DNA of 55,339 nt. Origin: Bacteroidales bacterium (GTDB lineage: Bacteria > Bacteroidota > Bacteroidia > Bacteroidales > UBA932). This document shows, piece after piece, positions 9,701 to 18,297 of this stretch. The stretch is taken from assembly GCA_009774765.1 (NCBI GenBank), contig VSOK01000012.1, positions 1 to 55,339 on the forward strand, given 5' to 3'. The position numbers were made by a program, and so were the translations under genes. Under the pieces are notes generated by a model that worked only from the letters and a program-made list of their open reading frames with translations, was not told the DNA's origin and did not search any database. Each line of letters begins with the position of its first letter. The stretch's first letter is position 1.

Positions 9701-9813
9701 GTTCCGGATACCTGCACCCGATTTTGGGCAAATGCAGAGAATGCTCCGGCAAAAATGAAAAGTGCGGTGACTACCACTCTTTTCAACATTGAGAATGTCG
9801 AATTGTTTCTCAT
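6742..9813 (-). CDS. susC: SusC/RagA-family TonB-dependent outer membrane transporter
   Basis: A SusC-type TonB-dependent transporter of 1023 residues. The ATG at 9813 is chosen because MRNNSTFSMLKRVVVTALF begins a clean signal peptide cleaved after AFA-Q; an in-frame start 13 codons upstream would put hydrophilic residues before it. Next come a carboxypeptidase-regulatory-like beta domain (VSGTVTDELNQPMVGVSI), a TonB-box-like stretch ETVVVGYG, the plug (VTGAVSQV to AIYGAEAGNGVVLITTKKG) and the 22-strand barrel ending in the aromatic LTITF needed for outer-membrane assembly. It imports oligosaccharides with SusD. An 8-bp G tract lies just before the TonB box (9527-9534). Located 51 nt behind the carboxylesterase gene. 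Confidence 0.96.
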   Translation of the reverse strand: MRNNSTFSMLKRVVVTALFIFAGAFSAFAQNRVQVSGTVTDELNQPMVGVSIIEKGTQNGVLSDMNGKYTITASEGSVLEFLYLGYITVEKPVGGGTINVRMEPDSQLLEETVVVGYGVQKKSSVTGAVSQVKSEDISSRSITSAGQALQGKTSGVQFITSSASPGAAPAIQIRGIGSNGNNNPLYVIDGRLASSIAGLDPNDIESMEVLKDGASAAIYGAEAGNGVVLITTKKGEGKGRITYDFQLASQRVSRVPQVMNSEQYIDYYTEANIIPIEKFYDNWDFVTNTDWVKVGFENSIMHRHNLTFSAGDANKSLYVSGTYLNNDGIVVGDKDKYERITGMVNASWKIKPWLEIGTNNQLEYYKTRSVSEGSEYGSTLLSLLTMDPLTRPFYPENDLPAHMRNITNNTLNRPLLGDGKGNIYGISAFAGDETVNPYITRDSGNNTSRGFNFTGTSFINFMPVKGLTVTSRLSYSLSSSENYGVAFDYFATGLNKNDYLSVSAGSNASTYWQWENFLNYQKSVKNHNFGIMVGTSYSESRSFGVSGSMSGNADAGLGFKKDDPLFWYWAYAHENATKSLSGGMESLSRKNSYFGRINYDYASKYLLQVSLRADAADSSVLPVETRWGYFPAVSAGWVISNENFMRNTRQWLSHLKLRASWGQNGSTASLGGYRYATVIQSTGSYPIGGLQYVEGYAPSATGNKELKWETAEQTNVGIDTRFLNNRLSFTADWFMKNTRDLIVSGAKASTVVGNTPSPINAGNVMNTGFEFEFGWQDHIGEFSYGIRANLSTLKNKVTKIHETLSAIDGMGFHSYGAITRFEVGYPAWYFYGYEFEGIDPETGNPTFKDVDGVEGITDSDKTYIGKSMPTVMYGITFTMAWKGIDFLLFGTGSAGNDIYCCLQREDRALNKLTYFTENRWRPDNRDGSTPRAGANDMGKYFTSSANVFDGSYFKIKQIQLGYNFPQRWMQKIKVQNLRIYASLDDYFTFTRYPGFDPEVTSSGVDKGHYPTSKKVVAGLTITF
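9527..9534 (-). repeat. G8 homopolymer tract inside susC
   Basis: Eight consecutive G on the coding strand encode part of PVGGGTINV between the N-terminal beta domain and the plug. It is the longest G/C run I noticed in the window. A one-base slip would truncate SusC at about residue 100. Confidence 0.9.
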
Positions 9814-9864
9814 TTCTAATTGGTTATTTGTTAACGATAGTGTTAGTGTCAAATCTGTATTCCG

Positions 9865-11517
9865 CTAAAATCCGCGAACCGGGAATGTCCGTACAAAATC
9901 CATCAGTTCCTTGTCGTGGTTGTAACGGACCTCGCATACATTGTCAAAGAACATTGTAGCACCTTTCTCGCAGTCGTAAGGTTCCCATTCAGGAAGCCCT
10001 TCTGCGTCAGGATTGCCTGTCCTGGCAAAGTTTATCCACGCGCTGCTCATCCTGTCCGCAAGAGCGACAGCCTCGGCGGAACCGCCTGTCATTGAAGCGT
10101 GCCTTACCGCATTGTCAAAGACAAAAGGTATCTCCATGCAGTGCGTGCTACGCAGGATTCCGTCCATTACAGGGGATTCCCAGGTGAACAGATACATATA
10201 AACCGGTGCGCCTCCTTGCAGGGACTTGATACGTGCCTGCTCCAATGAACTTGGCCTGAACGTGAAATCAGTGTCAATAAGGTCTTTGGCATTGTGCTTA
10301 GGATATGTCTTTTTAAACAGTTCCGCAAAACGGTTTGTCTTGTCTCCATATCTGCCTTTCAGCATATCTGTAGCCTGGGCCTCCGATATGCCTCTCAATG
10401 CAGGCACGTATGTGGTGGTCGTAAATTCATGCAAAGTGGTTCCGATCATCACAGGGATGTCCCGTGACATCTCAGGAGCCTTGGGGTCGAAAGGATGCGA
10501 CGGCAGGATATGACCGTCCACAGTCGGTGCCCAGCCGAAAATGAACGCAGATACTGCCCCGTCCTTTTCTGCTTCAGCACGCACTTTGGCTACAGCCTTT
10601 TCACCGGCAGCAAGCAATTTTTCGTATGGTATGTCAGCAAGTCTGTCCACTTCATTGGGCTTCAGTCCCAATTCCGCTACAGTCGCAGCGCCTATTCTGC
10701 GGGAATATTTGGATTCCATAGTCCTGAGCATTGAACCGCTCTGTACTATGGCCTTGTGGTACAAGCCTTTGGCACTTGGAGTCGCAAGGAGATTTGAGAC
10801 TTTTCCCCCACCTCCGGACTGGCCGAAGACAGTCACATTGGATGCGTCTCCTCCGAATGATGCGATATTGTCGCGTACCCATTCCAAAGCAGCCACAAGG
10901 TCGAGCAGTCCGGCATTGCCGGATTTTGCATATTTCTCCCCGAAAGCGGAAAGGTCAAGAAAACCGAGGACATTGAGCCTGTGGTTCAATGTAACGACTA
11001 CCACATCACCTTTGTATGCAAGATTGCGTCCATCGTATGAAGGAAGTTCCTGTCCGGAACCTGCAGCATATCCGCCTCCGTGAAGCCAGACCATGACAGG
11101 ACGCTTTTTCCCGTCATTCAGTCCTTTGGTCCAGATGTTCACCCTAAGGCAGTTCTCATCCGGAAATCCGTCATCCCAGTCAAAAGCAAAAGCCGACTCG
11201 TCATGGTACCAGCCTGCCCTCTTTCCCTGTGGACAAGTCGGACCGTAGGCTCTGCAGCTTCTCACTCCGTCCCATTTGTCCGGCTTCTGAGGAGCCATGA
11301 ACCTTTCTGCCTTTGCATAAGGTATTCCTTTGAAAGTGTAGACGCCACGGTCAACATACCCGGCGACTTTTCCGCTTTCAGTAACAGTCTGGGCATCCGC
11401 GGTATTGCTTCTGATTTCACCGCAGCACTCCTGACCGTTACCCTTGCCTGCTCCGCCGGCACAGGAAACAGCCGCAGAGAGAGCAAGTGCAATCGCAATT
11501 TTTTCAAAAAGTGTCAT
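9865..11517 (-). CDS. Type-B carboxylesterase lipoprotein (CE10-like)
   Basis: A 550-residue carboxylesterase of the cholinesterase/para-nitrobenzyl-esterase family. The signal ends with lipobox AAVSC (Cys19). Visible family marks are TFKGIPYA (about 61-67), the DENCLRVNIWT signature (120-130), the oxyanion hole WLHGGGY (144-150), the nucleophile elbow FGQSGGG with Ser234 (GESAGG in most relatives), and CMEIPFVFDN after the catalytic His region. It probably removes acyl groups from the target glycan or its side chains. It is the first gene of the PUL operon, transcribed away from the HTCS gene across a 236-nt divergent region. Exact substrate unknown. Confidence 0.9.
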   Translation of the reverse strand: MTLFEKIAIALALSAAVSCAGGAGKGNGQECCGEIRSNTADAQTVTESGKVAGYVDRGVYTFKGIPYAKAERFMAPQKPDKWDGVRSCRAYGPTCPQGKRAGWYHDESAFAFDWDDGFPDENCLRVNIWTKGLNDGKKRPVMVWLHGGGYAAGSGQELPSYDGRNLAYKGDVVVVTLNHRLNVLGFLDLSAFGEKYAKSGNAGLLDLVAALEWVRDNIASFGGDASNVTVFGQSGGGGKVSNLLATPSAKGLYHKAIVQSGSMLRTMESKYSRRIGAATVAELGLKPNEVDRLADIPYEKLLAAGEKAVAKVRAEAEKDGAVSAFIFGWAPTVDGHILPSHPFDPKAPEMSRDIPVMIGTTLHEFTTTTYVPALRGISEAQATDMLKGRYGDKTNRFAELFKKTYPKHNAKDLIDTDFTFRPSSLEQARIKSLQGGAPVYMYLFTWESPVMDGILRSTHCMEIPFVFDNAVRHASMTGGSAEAVALADRMSSAWINFARTGNPDAEGLPEWEPYDCEKGATMFFDNVCEVRYNHDKELMDFVRTFPVRGF

Positions 11518-11753
11518 AAATTATTGGTTTTAGTTCGGTTCTGTAAGATAACTGCCATATCAGGGATATGACAACTGCGCAAATGTCCGTGTTTTGGGAC
11601 AAAGAGGTTTTTTGAAAAGTATTTTTGTGTTTACAATACGTACAATTTTGATTTTCAATTTGTCCAAAAATTTGCATATAAGTCCAAAACAGGCGCAATA
11701 CCGCACCCCTATAAGCTTTTTTTAGTAATTTTGGTTCAATAACACTGAAACAA
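11518..11753. promoter_or_regulatory. Divergent control region between PUL operon and HTCS gene
   Basis: This 236-nt spacer must hold both promoters and the HTCS operator. Two direct copies of GTCCAAAA start at 11662 and 11682, exactly 20 bp apart, and a third, inverted copy (TTTTGGGAC) is at 11592-11600. The last also forms a TGTCC-N8-GGACA inverted repeat at 11584-11601. A second inverted repeat, CATATC-AGG-GATATG, is at 11556-11570. AraC-type domains typically bind direct half-sites spaced by whole helical turns, so the GTCCAAAA pair is the better operator candidate. No convincing -7 box for the minus-strand operon was seen. Confidence 0.5.
11726..11733 (+). promoter_or_regulatory. Bacteroidota -7 element for the HTCS gene
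   Basis: TAATTTTG matches TAnnTTTG and lies 20 nt before the HTCS start codon. No TTG -33 element is seen at the right distance, so the promoter is probably weak or the match is partial. Confidence 0.45.
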
Positions 11754-14700
11754 ATGAAAAAATATCTGTTTGTCCTCGGGATTCTGCTCGCTTCGACAGC
11801 TTGCACATTAGCCGAAACCGGCACGTACGGTGATTATCTGAATCCGAAATCCTCCAACACCATATCCAACAACCGTATAAACGCGATTGCGGAAGATGCG
11901 CAAGGCCATATATGGCTGGGGACGTTCAGAGGTCTGAACAAAAATGCCGTACACGAGTACCATCAGTATTTCTGCACTGAGGATTCCCTTAGCATTCCGG
12001 ACAACCAGATACAGGCCCTTCATAAGGATTCAAGAGGCCGGTTATGGGTGGCGACTGTAAACGGGATATGCCGGTATACCGACAAGGACAATTTCAAAAG
12101 AGTCACCTGCGAAGGTCTGAGGGACAAGAATTTCACACAGATCATAGAAGACAAAAGCGGGAGGCTGTTTGCCTATTCGATGCCTTTCTTCTGTCAGTAC
12201 AATCCTGCAAAAGATGGATTTGAAAAGATAATTGAATCCCCTTTTTCCTTCAACTCAAAGGCATTCATAAGCCCATCCGACGAATTCTGGTTCGTCTGCG
12301 GAGACAAGATGCTGCATTACAGCGGAACCACTATGCAGATGAGGGATTCTCTATCGCTTGATTTTTTTGCCAGCAACTCATATATGACGGATTCCGGACA
12401 TATATGGCTATTCGGATATGACAGGACTATGGTGTATGACACCAATACCGGAAGATATATGTCTGATCCGGATTTCTTTGAGAGACATCCACGTTTTGCC
12501 GGATCCCACGTAAACATAGCGCACCCGTATACGGACGGCTGTTCCATTCTGTTGAGTACCGAAAAGAACGGAATGTTCCTTTACAACTCCAAATCACGTT
12601 CCCTGATACATCAGAGCGAGAGCACTTTCCCGTTTGAAGTGCCTGACTTCATCATAAATACGATATTCACCGATTCCCAGGACAATATATGGTTCGGATC
12701 GTACGATCAGGGAGTGGCTGTACATTACAGCTATAAGAAGCGTTTCAACAACAACAGTTTCCTCTGTTCTGCCCTGGACAAGAAATCGGTAACGTACATC
12801 CAGTGCGACTCGAAAGGAAATGTCTGGATAAATACTCTCAATGACGGGCTGTATCTTTATGATGCCGAATCCAAATCCATTGCAAAGATGGATTTGAGCA
12901 CAGTGTTCCCTGAATTTCAGAACCACGGTTTCAGCACATTCCATATTTCCGACAACGGCGATGTCTGGCTTACATCCACTACAACCGTCATCCGCTGCAC
13001 ATATTCCAGGGGAAGGCTCATCAGCCACGAGCAATATCCGGTGTCATACCCGATCTCGCTGACGGAAGACAGTGAAGGCGTCATCTGGATAGGAAGTTCC
13101 CACGGAATACTGCAATATATCAAGGACAATGAGATACATTACCTTAATCCTATAACTTCATCTTTTACATTCGTGTCTTCATTGCAGCCTCTGGAGGACG
13201 GCATTCTTGCCGGATCTTTCAGGAAAGGACTGTACTATGCCAAGGAGTCGGACAAGCTTGTCGTTGAAGCCGAAATTGCGTCCCGGGACTGGGAGAACTG
13301 TATAAAACGCTCCGTTTTTGTGCCGTCATGTCTGTTTGAAGACTCACAGGGAATCATCTGGGTGGGTACAGTCGCCAACGGGCTGATGAGATATGACAGG
13401 GAAAACAGAAGTCTTGAGCCTGTTCCCGGAGTACCCTGCAGCGACATCTGCAGCATTGAAGAGGATTTTCAGGGAAATCTGTGGGTCAGCACGCAGAACG
13501 GTCTCGGAAAATATGACAGGTCTGTAGGAAAGTTCATCAATTGGTTCGGCGTGGACGGAATAGGAGGCAACCAGTTCTATGACAGGTCTTCCTGCCGTAT
13601 GCCTGACGGAACTTTACTGTTCGGAGGTACGCATGGCCTTACGATGTTCAATCCGATAGACGTTACTGAAAAGAAAAATGTAACTGTCCATTTCGAAAAG
13701 CTCAAGGTGCACAACCGCCCTGTCTTCCCTGGAGACGGAGGAACAATTGAAAAGGCTATGCCGTTCAATCCGGAAATTGTCCTGGAAAACAGCCAGAACA
13801 GCTTCAGCATAGCATTTTCCGCATTGGAGTATGGAGAATACGAGCGGGTCCGCTATTTCTATATGATGGAAGGTTTCGATGACGGGTGGATAGATGCCGG
13901 AAACAACCGTGAGGCCAATTATTCAAATCTTCCTTCAGGACATTATGAATTCAAGGTCAGAGTAACCAATAACGACCAGAGCGTTGTGGAGGCAGAGAAT
14001 TCTGTCAGATTGACAGTGAAGTCCCCTTTGTGGATGTCCTGGTGGGCCAAGCTGATATATATAGTATTTATTGTCGTTGTAATAGCGGTCATCATAAGGA
14101 TACGCTCCCAGATTATCGGGGAAAAACGTGAAAAGCAAAGGGCATTGATGGAAAAAGAGCAGGAGAAGCGTGTCAACAGGATGAATATGAGCTTCTTCGC
14201 AAACATTTCACACGAGTTCAGAACCCCTTTGACTATGATTTCCGGTCCTGTGGCTTCCCTTCAGCAGAGCCGTGACATATCTTCAGAAGACAAACGTCTG
14301 CTCAATATCGTCCAGAGGAACATCAACAGGATGCTGAGACTTGTAAACCAGCTTCTGGATTTCAACAAATTGGAGAATGACACATTGAAACTGAAGCTGC
14401 ACAAGACTGAAATAATCAATCCTCTGCGCAACCTGACAGACATATTCAAAGTGACTGCGGAAGAAAAAGGAATCACATTCCTGACATACGGTCTTGAGGA
14501 CAGCCTGACGGCATACGTTGATGAGGACAAATTGGACAAGATATGCTTCAATCTGCTCTCCAACGCGATGAAATTCACATCTTCTGAAGGTAAAGTGGAG
14601 TTTTCACTGGATGTGCTCACACGTGATGATGCACAGTCGCTTTTCAATCTCCATGAGCAGGACAATGATTCCCGCTATATAAAGATTTCTGTCAAGGATA

Positions 14701-15776
14701 CCGGTCCCGGAATACCTGAAGACCAGCTGGAAAAGGTCTTTGAAAGGTATTACCAGCTTGAAAACCAGATGCGCGGCGCGTATAATTGGGGAACAGGCAT
14801 AGGACTGTATTTCGCGAAGACTCTCGCAGAGATTCACCACGGCTATCTTAAGGCGGAGAACAGGACGGATGTGGCTTCAGGAGCCATATTCACGCTGCTG
14901 CTCCCTCTCGGGGAAATTTCTTATTCGGACGAGGAGAAATCTTTTGATGAAGACAAAAACAAGAAGCCTTTCCTTGCCAAACCGGTAAAATATACTCCGA
15001 GGCCAAATACCGGAAATGATGATCCTCACAGGACGATAGTTGTGGTGGACGATGATGCGGATGTAGCTCATTATCTGAAGGAGCTGCTTGCCCCTTACTA
15101 TAAGGTAATCTGCAAGTTCAATGCTGATGAAGCATTTACGACCATCAAGGAGATGTCTCCGGAAATAATTGTCAGCGATGTCGTTATGCCTGGAAAGGAC
15201 GGATATGAGCTGTGCCGTCAGATAAAGTCGGAGCTGCAGCTGTCCCATATCCCTGTCGTGCTGCTGACCGCCCAGGCTACTGTAGAAAATCAGATAGAAG
15301 GTCTGGACTGCGGTGCGGATGCGTATGTGACCAAGCCTTTTGATCCGAAATACCTGCTGTCACTTATCGGATCGCTGCTGAAAAACCGCGAAAAGCTGAG
15401 AACCCTTCTCAGTGAGACCACCACTGCCGATGACATACAGACGGATACGCTTTCCCTTCAGGACAAGGCCTTTATAACCGAGCTTTATGCCCTGATGGAA
15501 AAGGAACTGTCAAATTCGGAACTCGATATCGCTACAATGACAAAGATGCTCCATATCTCACGTTCCAAGTTCTATTACAAAGTGAAAGGTCTGACAGGGG
15601 AAAATCCTGGAGTCTTCTTCAAACGCTATAAGCTCAACAGAGCAGCCGAGCTGCTTAAGGAAGGTAAACTTAATGTTTCCGAAATAGCTGATCTGACAGG
15701 TTTCAGCACATTGTCTCATTTCTCTACAGCCTTCAAGAAACACTTCGGCAAAGCCCCGAGCGAATGGGTCGGATAA
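11754..15776 (+). CDS. Hybrid two-component system regulator (HTCS) of the PUL
   Basis: A 1340-residue one-protein signalling system. A signal/anchor (MKKYLFVLGILLASTACT) leads into two seven-bladed beta-propellers of reg_prop repeats (IWLGT, LWVAT, IWFGS, VWINT, IWIGS, IWVGT, LWVST), a Y_Y_Y domain (about 670-755) and a membrane helix at about 762-788. Inside the cell follow HisKA with SHEFRTPL (His820), HATPase_c (NLLSNAMKF, DTGPGIP, GTGIGLYF), a receiver with VVDDD and phospho-acceptor Asp1142 in SDVVMPGKDGYE, and an AraC-type HTH domain at the C terminus. It should sense a periplasmic oligosaccharide and activate the divergent operon. All catalytic residues look intact. Confidence 0.95.
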   Translation: MKKYLFVLGILLASTACTLAETGTYGDYLNPKSSNTISNNRINAIAEDAQGHIWLGTFRGLNKNAVHEYHQYFCTEDSLSIPDNQIQALHKDSRGRLWVATVNGICRYTDKDNFKRVTCEGLRDKNFTQIIEDKSGRLFAYSMPFFCQYNPAKDGFEKIIESPFSFNSKAFISPSDEFWFVCGDKMLHYSGTTMQMRDSLSLDFFASNSYMTDSGHIWLFGYDRTMVYDTNTGRYMSDPDFFERHPRFAGSHVNIAHPYTDGCSILLSTEKNGMFLYNSKSRSLIHQSESTFPFEVPDFIINTIFTDSQDNIWFGSYDQGVAVHYSYKKRFNNNSFLCSALDKKSVTYIQCDSKGNVWINTLNDGLYLYDAESKSIAKMDLSTVFPEFQNHGFSTFHISDNGDVWLTSTTTVIRCTYSRGRLISHEQYPVSYPISLTEDSEGVIWIGSSHGILQYIKDNEIHYLNPITSSFTFVSSLQPLEDGILAGSFRKGLYYAKESDKLVVEAEIASRDWENCIKRSVFVPSCLFEDSQGIIWVGTVANGLMRYDRENRSLEPVPGVPCSDICSIEEDFQGNLWVSTQNGLGKYDRSVGKFINWFGVDGIGGNQFYDRSSCRMPDGTLLFGGTHGLTMFNPIDVTEKKNVTVHFEKLKVHNRPVFPGDGGTIEKAMPFNPEIVLENSQNSFSIAFSALEYGEYERVRYFYMMEGFDDGWIDAGNNREANYSNLPSGHYEFKVRVTNNDQSVVEAENSVRLTVKSPLWMSWWAKLIYIVFIVVVIAVIIRIRSQIIGEKREKQRALMEKEQEKRVNRMNMSFFANISHEFRTPLTMISGPVASLQQSRDISSEDKRLLNIVQRNINRMLRLVNQLLDFNKLENDTLKLKLHKTEIINPLRNLTDIFKVTAEEKGITFLTYGLEDSLTAYVDEDKLDKICFNLLSNAMKFTSSEGKVEFSLDVLTRDDAQSLFNLHEQDNDSRYIKISVKDTGPGIPEDQLEKVFERYYQLENQMRGAYNWGTGIGLYFAKTLAEIHHGYLKAENRTDVASGAIFTLLLPLGEISYSDEEKSFDEDKNKKPFLAKPVKYTPRPNTGNDDPHRTIVVVDDDADVAHYLKELLAPYYKVICKFNADEAFTTIKEMSPEIIVSDVVMPGKDGYELCRQIKSELQLSHIPVVLLTAQATVENQIEGLDCGADAYVTKPFDPKYLLSLIGSLLKNREKLRTLLSETTTADDIQTDTLSLQDKAFITELYALMEKELSNSELDIATMTKMLHISRSKFYYKVKGLTGENPGVFFKRYKLNRAAELLKEGKLNVSEIADLTGFSTLSHFSTAFKKHFGKAPSEWVG

Positions 15777-15827
15777 GCATTACCGCTATATATCTGACGG
15801 CATACGAAAGATTCCATCAGAGGGCCT

Positions 15828-16493
15828 TCAGCATTTTCCGGAGGGACCGGACCGTAATGCGGAAAGGAACAGGTCACGGCGCATAAGTTCATCCACCTTT
15901 ATGGATGTGACGCGGAAGTCCGGGGATATTCCATCTTCAAGATTACATGCATAGAAATCAGAAATGGCTGATATGTAGAGTCTCGAGTACTTCGTATCAA
16001 GGGGCTGCTGCAGGTTCAGTGTATACTGGACCGTATCGAAGGCATTTATCACGTTTATGTGTTCTTTGCTGAATATGAAAAGTCCGAATTCATCGAAACA
16101 GCCATAGAAGCCTGATGACACTTTGGAAATCTTATTGGATATTATGTCCATCATCGGCTGCGCCGATTTCCAGTAGTCAAGCTCGATTCCACCTATAAAA
16201 CTGCCCTCGCGCAGACCATAGCCGTAGCCGCTTTCTATGATAGTCTGAAAATCAGCGGCATTGTCATGCTCATCCTTTGTGATGCCGGAAATATCCTTCA
16301 GCATCTGGAGCGCGGCTTCTTTTCCGCCTTCCATCGCCCGGGTCACTTCTATGCCGAGACTGTTGCTCCCTACGCTCTGAAGATCAGGTCTGTCACGATT
16401 GGCAAGGTTGTCAAACTTATGTCCGAGCAACATTTGAAGCTGGAGCATCGCATATCGCTCAAAGAAGCATGTATCATATTTTCTGTATGTCAT
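15828..16493 (-). CDS. Uncharacterised protein with PD-(D/E)XK-like motif
   Basis: A 221-residue cytosolic protein without signal or membrane segments. Near the N terminus it shows RDRPDLQSVGSNSLGIEVT: an Asp followed after about ten residues by a hydrophobic strand and E-x-T, which resembles the D...ExK/ExT core of restriction-endonuclease-fold proteins. The later part (GGIELDYWKSAQPMMDII, FGLFIFSKEHINVINAF) looks like further alternating strands and helices. It lies 14 nt after the CNNM gene on the same strand and may be the last gene of the rsfS-ftsH operon. Nuclease activity is inference; the Lys of the classical motif is replaced by Thr. An alternative start at the internal Met of MLQLQMLLG is possible. 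Confidence 0.65.
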   Translation of the reverse strand: MTYRKYDTCFFERYAMLQLQMLLGHKFDNLANRDRPDLQSVGSNSLGIEVTRAMEGGKEAALQMLKDISGITKDEHDNAADFQTIIESGYGYGLREGSFIGGIELDYWKSAQPMMDIISNKISKVSSGFYGCFDEFGLFIFSKEHINVINAFDTVQYTLNLQQPLDTKYSRLYISAISDFYACNLEDGISPDFRVTSIKVDELMRRDLFLSALRSGPSGKC

Positions 16494-16507
16494 ATATCTT
16501 CAAACGG

Positions 16508-17554
16508 TCAGTCCGCTTTAGGAATCTCTTTCTGGGCTTTTTCCCATTGTTCCTTGGCATACTCCTGCATATCCACGACTTCGTCGGTCTCGTCCACTAT
16601 TTCCTGGCCGAGCATCGTCTCTATGACGTCTTCCATAGTGACTATACCTCGGAATGTTCCGTATTCGTCGATAATTACGGAAATATGCTCCTTTTTCTCC
16701 AGAAGCTTCTCCCAGATGTTCCCTACAGGCTCATCCTCCGGGAAACTGAGAACAGGGCGCATTATGTCGTGCAGAGTAGTGGTGAACTTGTCCTCTGCCA
16801 TCTTCTCAAGAACAGTCTGACGAAGCACATATCCGATCACGTAGTCGCTGTTCTCGTCATCGTATATGAGAATCCTTGAATGGCTGTTCTCGGAATCATA
16901 GAATTCCCTTATGGTCATACTTCCCTCCGCCATTTCCACCACGACGCTCGGGGTCATGATCTCGTGGGCGGTAATCTCGTCAAGCTTAAGGAGATTCTGT
17001 ATCATCTTCTTCTCCCCTTTTTCAATGACATCCTCCTCTGTGGCCACGCTGACCATAGCGGAAATGTCCTCACGGCTTACGCTGACCTGGTTGGAATGTG
17101 ATGAAATAAGCCCTGTAATATGCTCAAGAATCCATACGAGAGGGAAAGTGATGATAATCATTCCGTTTATGATCACAGAAGCCGGAATGGCAAGTGTCCT
17201 CCAATAGTTGGAGCCTATAGTCTTCGGGATGATTTCCGAAAAGAAAAGGATCATAAAAGTGAATACTGTGGAGAAAATACCTACCATCGCATCTCCATAG
17301 ACTTCAAAGACAAGCGAGCCGACAACGGACGCGCCTATCGTATTGGCTATAGTGTTGATACACAAAATAGCAGAAATCGGACGGTCCGAATTCTGCTTAA
17401 GCTTCTTCAATCTTTTCGCTCCTTTCACCCCGGTGTCTTCAAGACCTGTAATATACGACAGCGGAGTCGAAAGCAGAGTCGCTTCAAGTACTGAGCACAA
17501 CGCTGACACTGCCAGCGCAATGAACATAATGATATAGATTAGCTGTTCTCTCAT
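16508..17554 (-). CDS. CNNM/CorC-family membrane protein with CBS pair
   Basis: A 348-residue protein with a DUF21/CNNM membrane domain (helices within about 1-150, starting YIIMFIALAVSALCSVLEATLL) followed by two CBS domains (about 190-325, including VVVEMAEGSMTIREF and HISVIIDEYGTFRGIVTMEDV). Relatives are tied to Mg2+/Co2+ efflux or membrane ion homeostasis, and annotated as hemolysin-like. The usual C-terminal CorC_HlyC transporter-associated domain is absent; the protein ends shortly after the second CBS with an acidic/lysine-rich tail. It follows psd by only 6 nt, so the two are cotranscribed. Confidence 0.9.
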   Translation of the reverse strand: MREQLIYIIMFIALAVSALCSVLEATLLSTPLSYITGLEDTGVKGAKRLKKLKQNSDRPISAILCINTIANTIGASVVGSLVFEVYGDAMVGIFSTVFTFMILFFSEIIPKTIGSNYWRTLAIPASVIINGMIIITFPLVWILEHITGLISSHSNQVSVSREDISAMVSVATEEDVIEKGEKKMIQNLLKLDEITAHEIMTPSVVVEMAEGSMTIREFYDSENSHSRILIYDDENSDYVIGYVLRQTVLEKMAEDKFTTTLHDIMRPVLSFPEDEPVGNIWEKLLEKKEHISVIIDEYGTFRGIVTMEDVIETMLGQEIVDETDEVVDMQEYAKEQWEKAQKEIPKAD

Positions 17555-17560
17555 AACGGA

Positions 17561-18214
17561 TTACTTAAGTTCGGCAATAACAGTCTCACATGCCCTTACC
17601 TCATCACCGACCTTTACCTTGATGTCTGTCCCGAGCGGAAGATACATATCAATGCGTGAACCGAATTTGATTATTCCGCACTGCTCGCCTTTGGTACCGC
17701 CCTCACCGACATTGGCATAACTTACAATTCTGCGGGCGAAAGTTCCTGCGATCTGCTTGAAGAAAACTTCCCCGTATTCACTTCTGATGGCAATGGAAGT
17801 ATGTTCATTCAGTTCGGATGCCTTCGGCAGAAAAGCGAGGAAATATTTTCCGGGATGGTAGGCATAATATGTAACCTTGCCTGAAACAGGCCAGAAATTC
17901 ACGTGGACATTGAAAAAATCCATATAGACTGAAACCTGGATACATTCACTCTTCAGATATTCACCTTCATACACCCTGTCCACAATCACGACTTCACCGT
18001 CAGCGACCGAAGTGACAAGCCTGTCCCCTTGTGCGGTCTCCCTCTCAGGTACCCTGAAAAAGAAGAACACGAAACACATTACAAAAATGAATACAGCTGA
18101 CAAAGGATATGAAATGATACTGAACGGAATGAAATGCAGACACAGAAAAATGAGCACTCCGCAGAGTCCCCAGATCAGAAGTATGGTTCCAAAACCGTCT
18201 TTGTGAATCTTCAT
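17561..18214 (-). CDS. psd: Phosphatidylserine decarboxylase proenzyme
   Basis: A 217-residue short-type phosphatidylserine decarboxylase, which makes phosphatidylethanolamine at the inner membrane. Two hydrophobic segments lie at about 10-50. The core has VHVNFWPVSGKV, the YHPGKYFLAFLPKASELNEH segment and the processing site IIKFGSRIDMYLP, where cleavage between Gly and Ser produces the pyruvoyl prosthetic group. It sits downstream of cdsA, the preceding enzyme class in phospholipid synthesis, with its own candidate promoter between them. Confidence 0.95.
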   Translation of the reverse strand: MKIHKDGFGTILLIWGLCGVLIFLCLHFIPFSIISYPLSAVFIFVMCFVFFFFRVPERETAQGDRLVTSVADGEVVIVDRVYEGEYLKSECIQVSVYMDFFNVHVNFWPVSGKVTYYAYHPGKYFLAFLPKASELNEHTSIAIRSEYGEVFFKQIAGTFARRIVSYANVGEGGTKGEQCGIIKFGSRIDMYLPLGTDIKVKVGDEVRACETVIAELK

Positions 18215-18251
18215 ATCAAATAAATAATGAGCCGAATTTACATTCAGGCTG

Positions 18252-18259
18252 CAAAACTA
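18252..18259 (-). promoter_or_regulatory. -7 element for psd
   Basis: On the minus strand TAGTTTTG fits TAnnTTTG, 38 nt before the psd start. No clear -33 TTG is present, so it may only be an internal promoter of the ftsH-cdsA-psd operon. Confidence 0.4.
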
Positions 18260-18297
18260 TAAAAAAAACTTGAGAATTAAAAGGTAAAAGACTGTCT

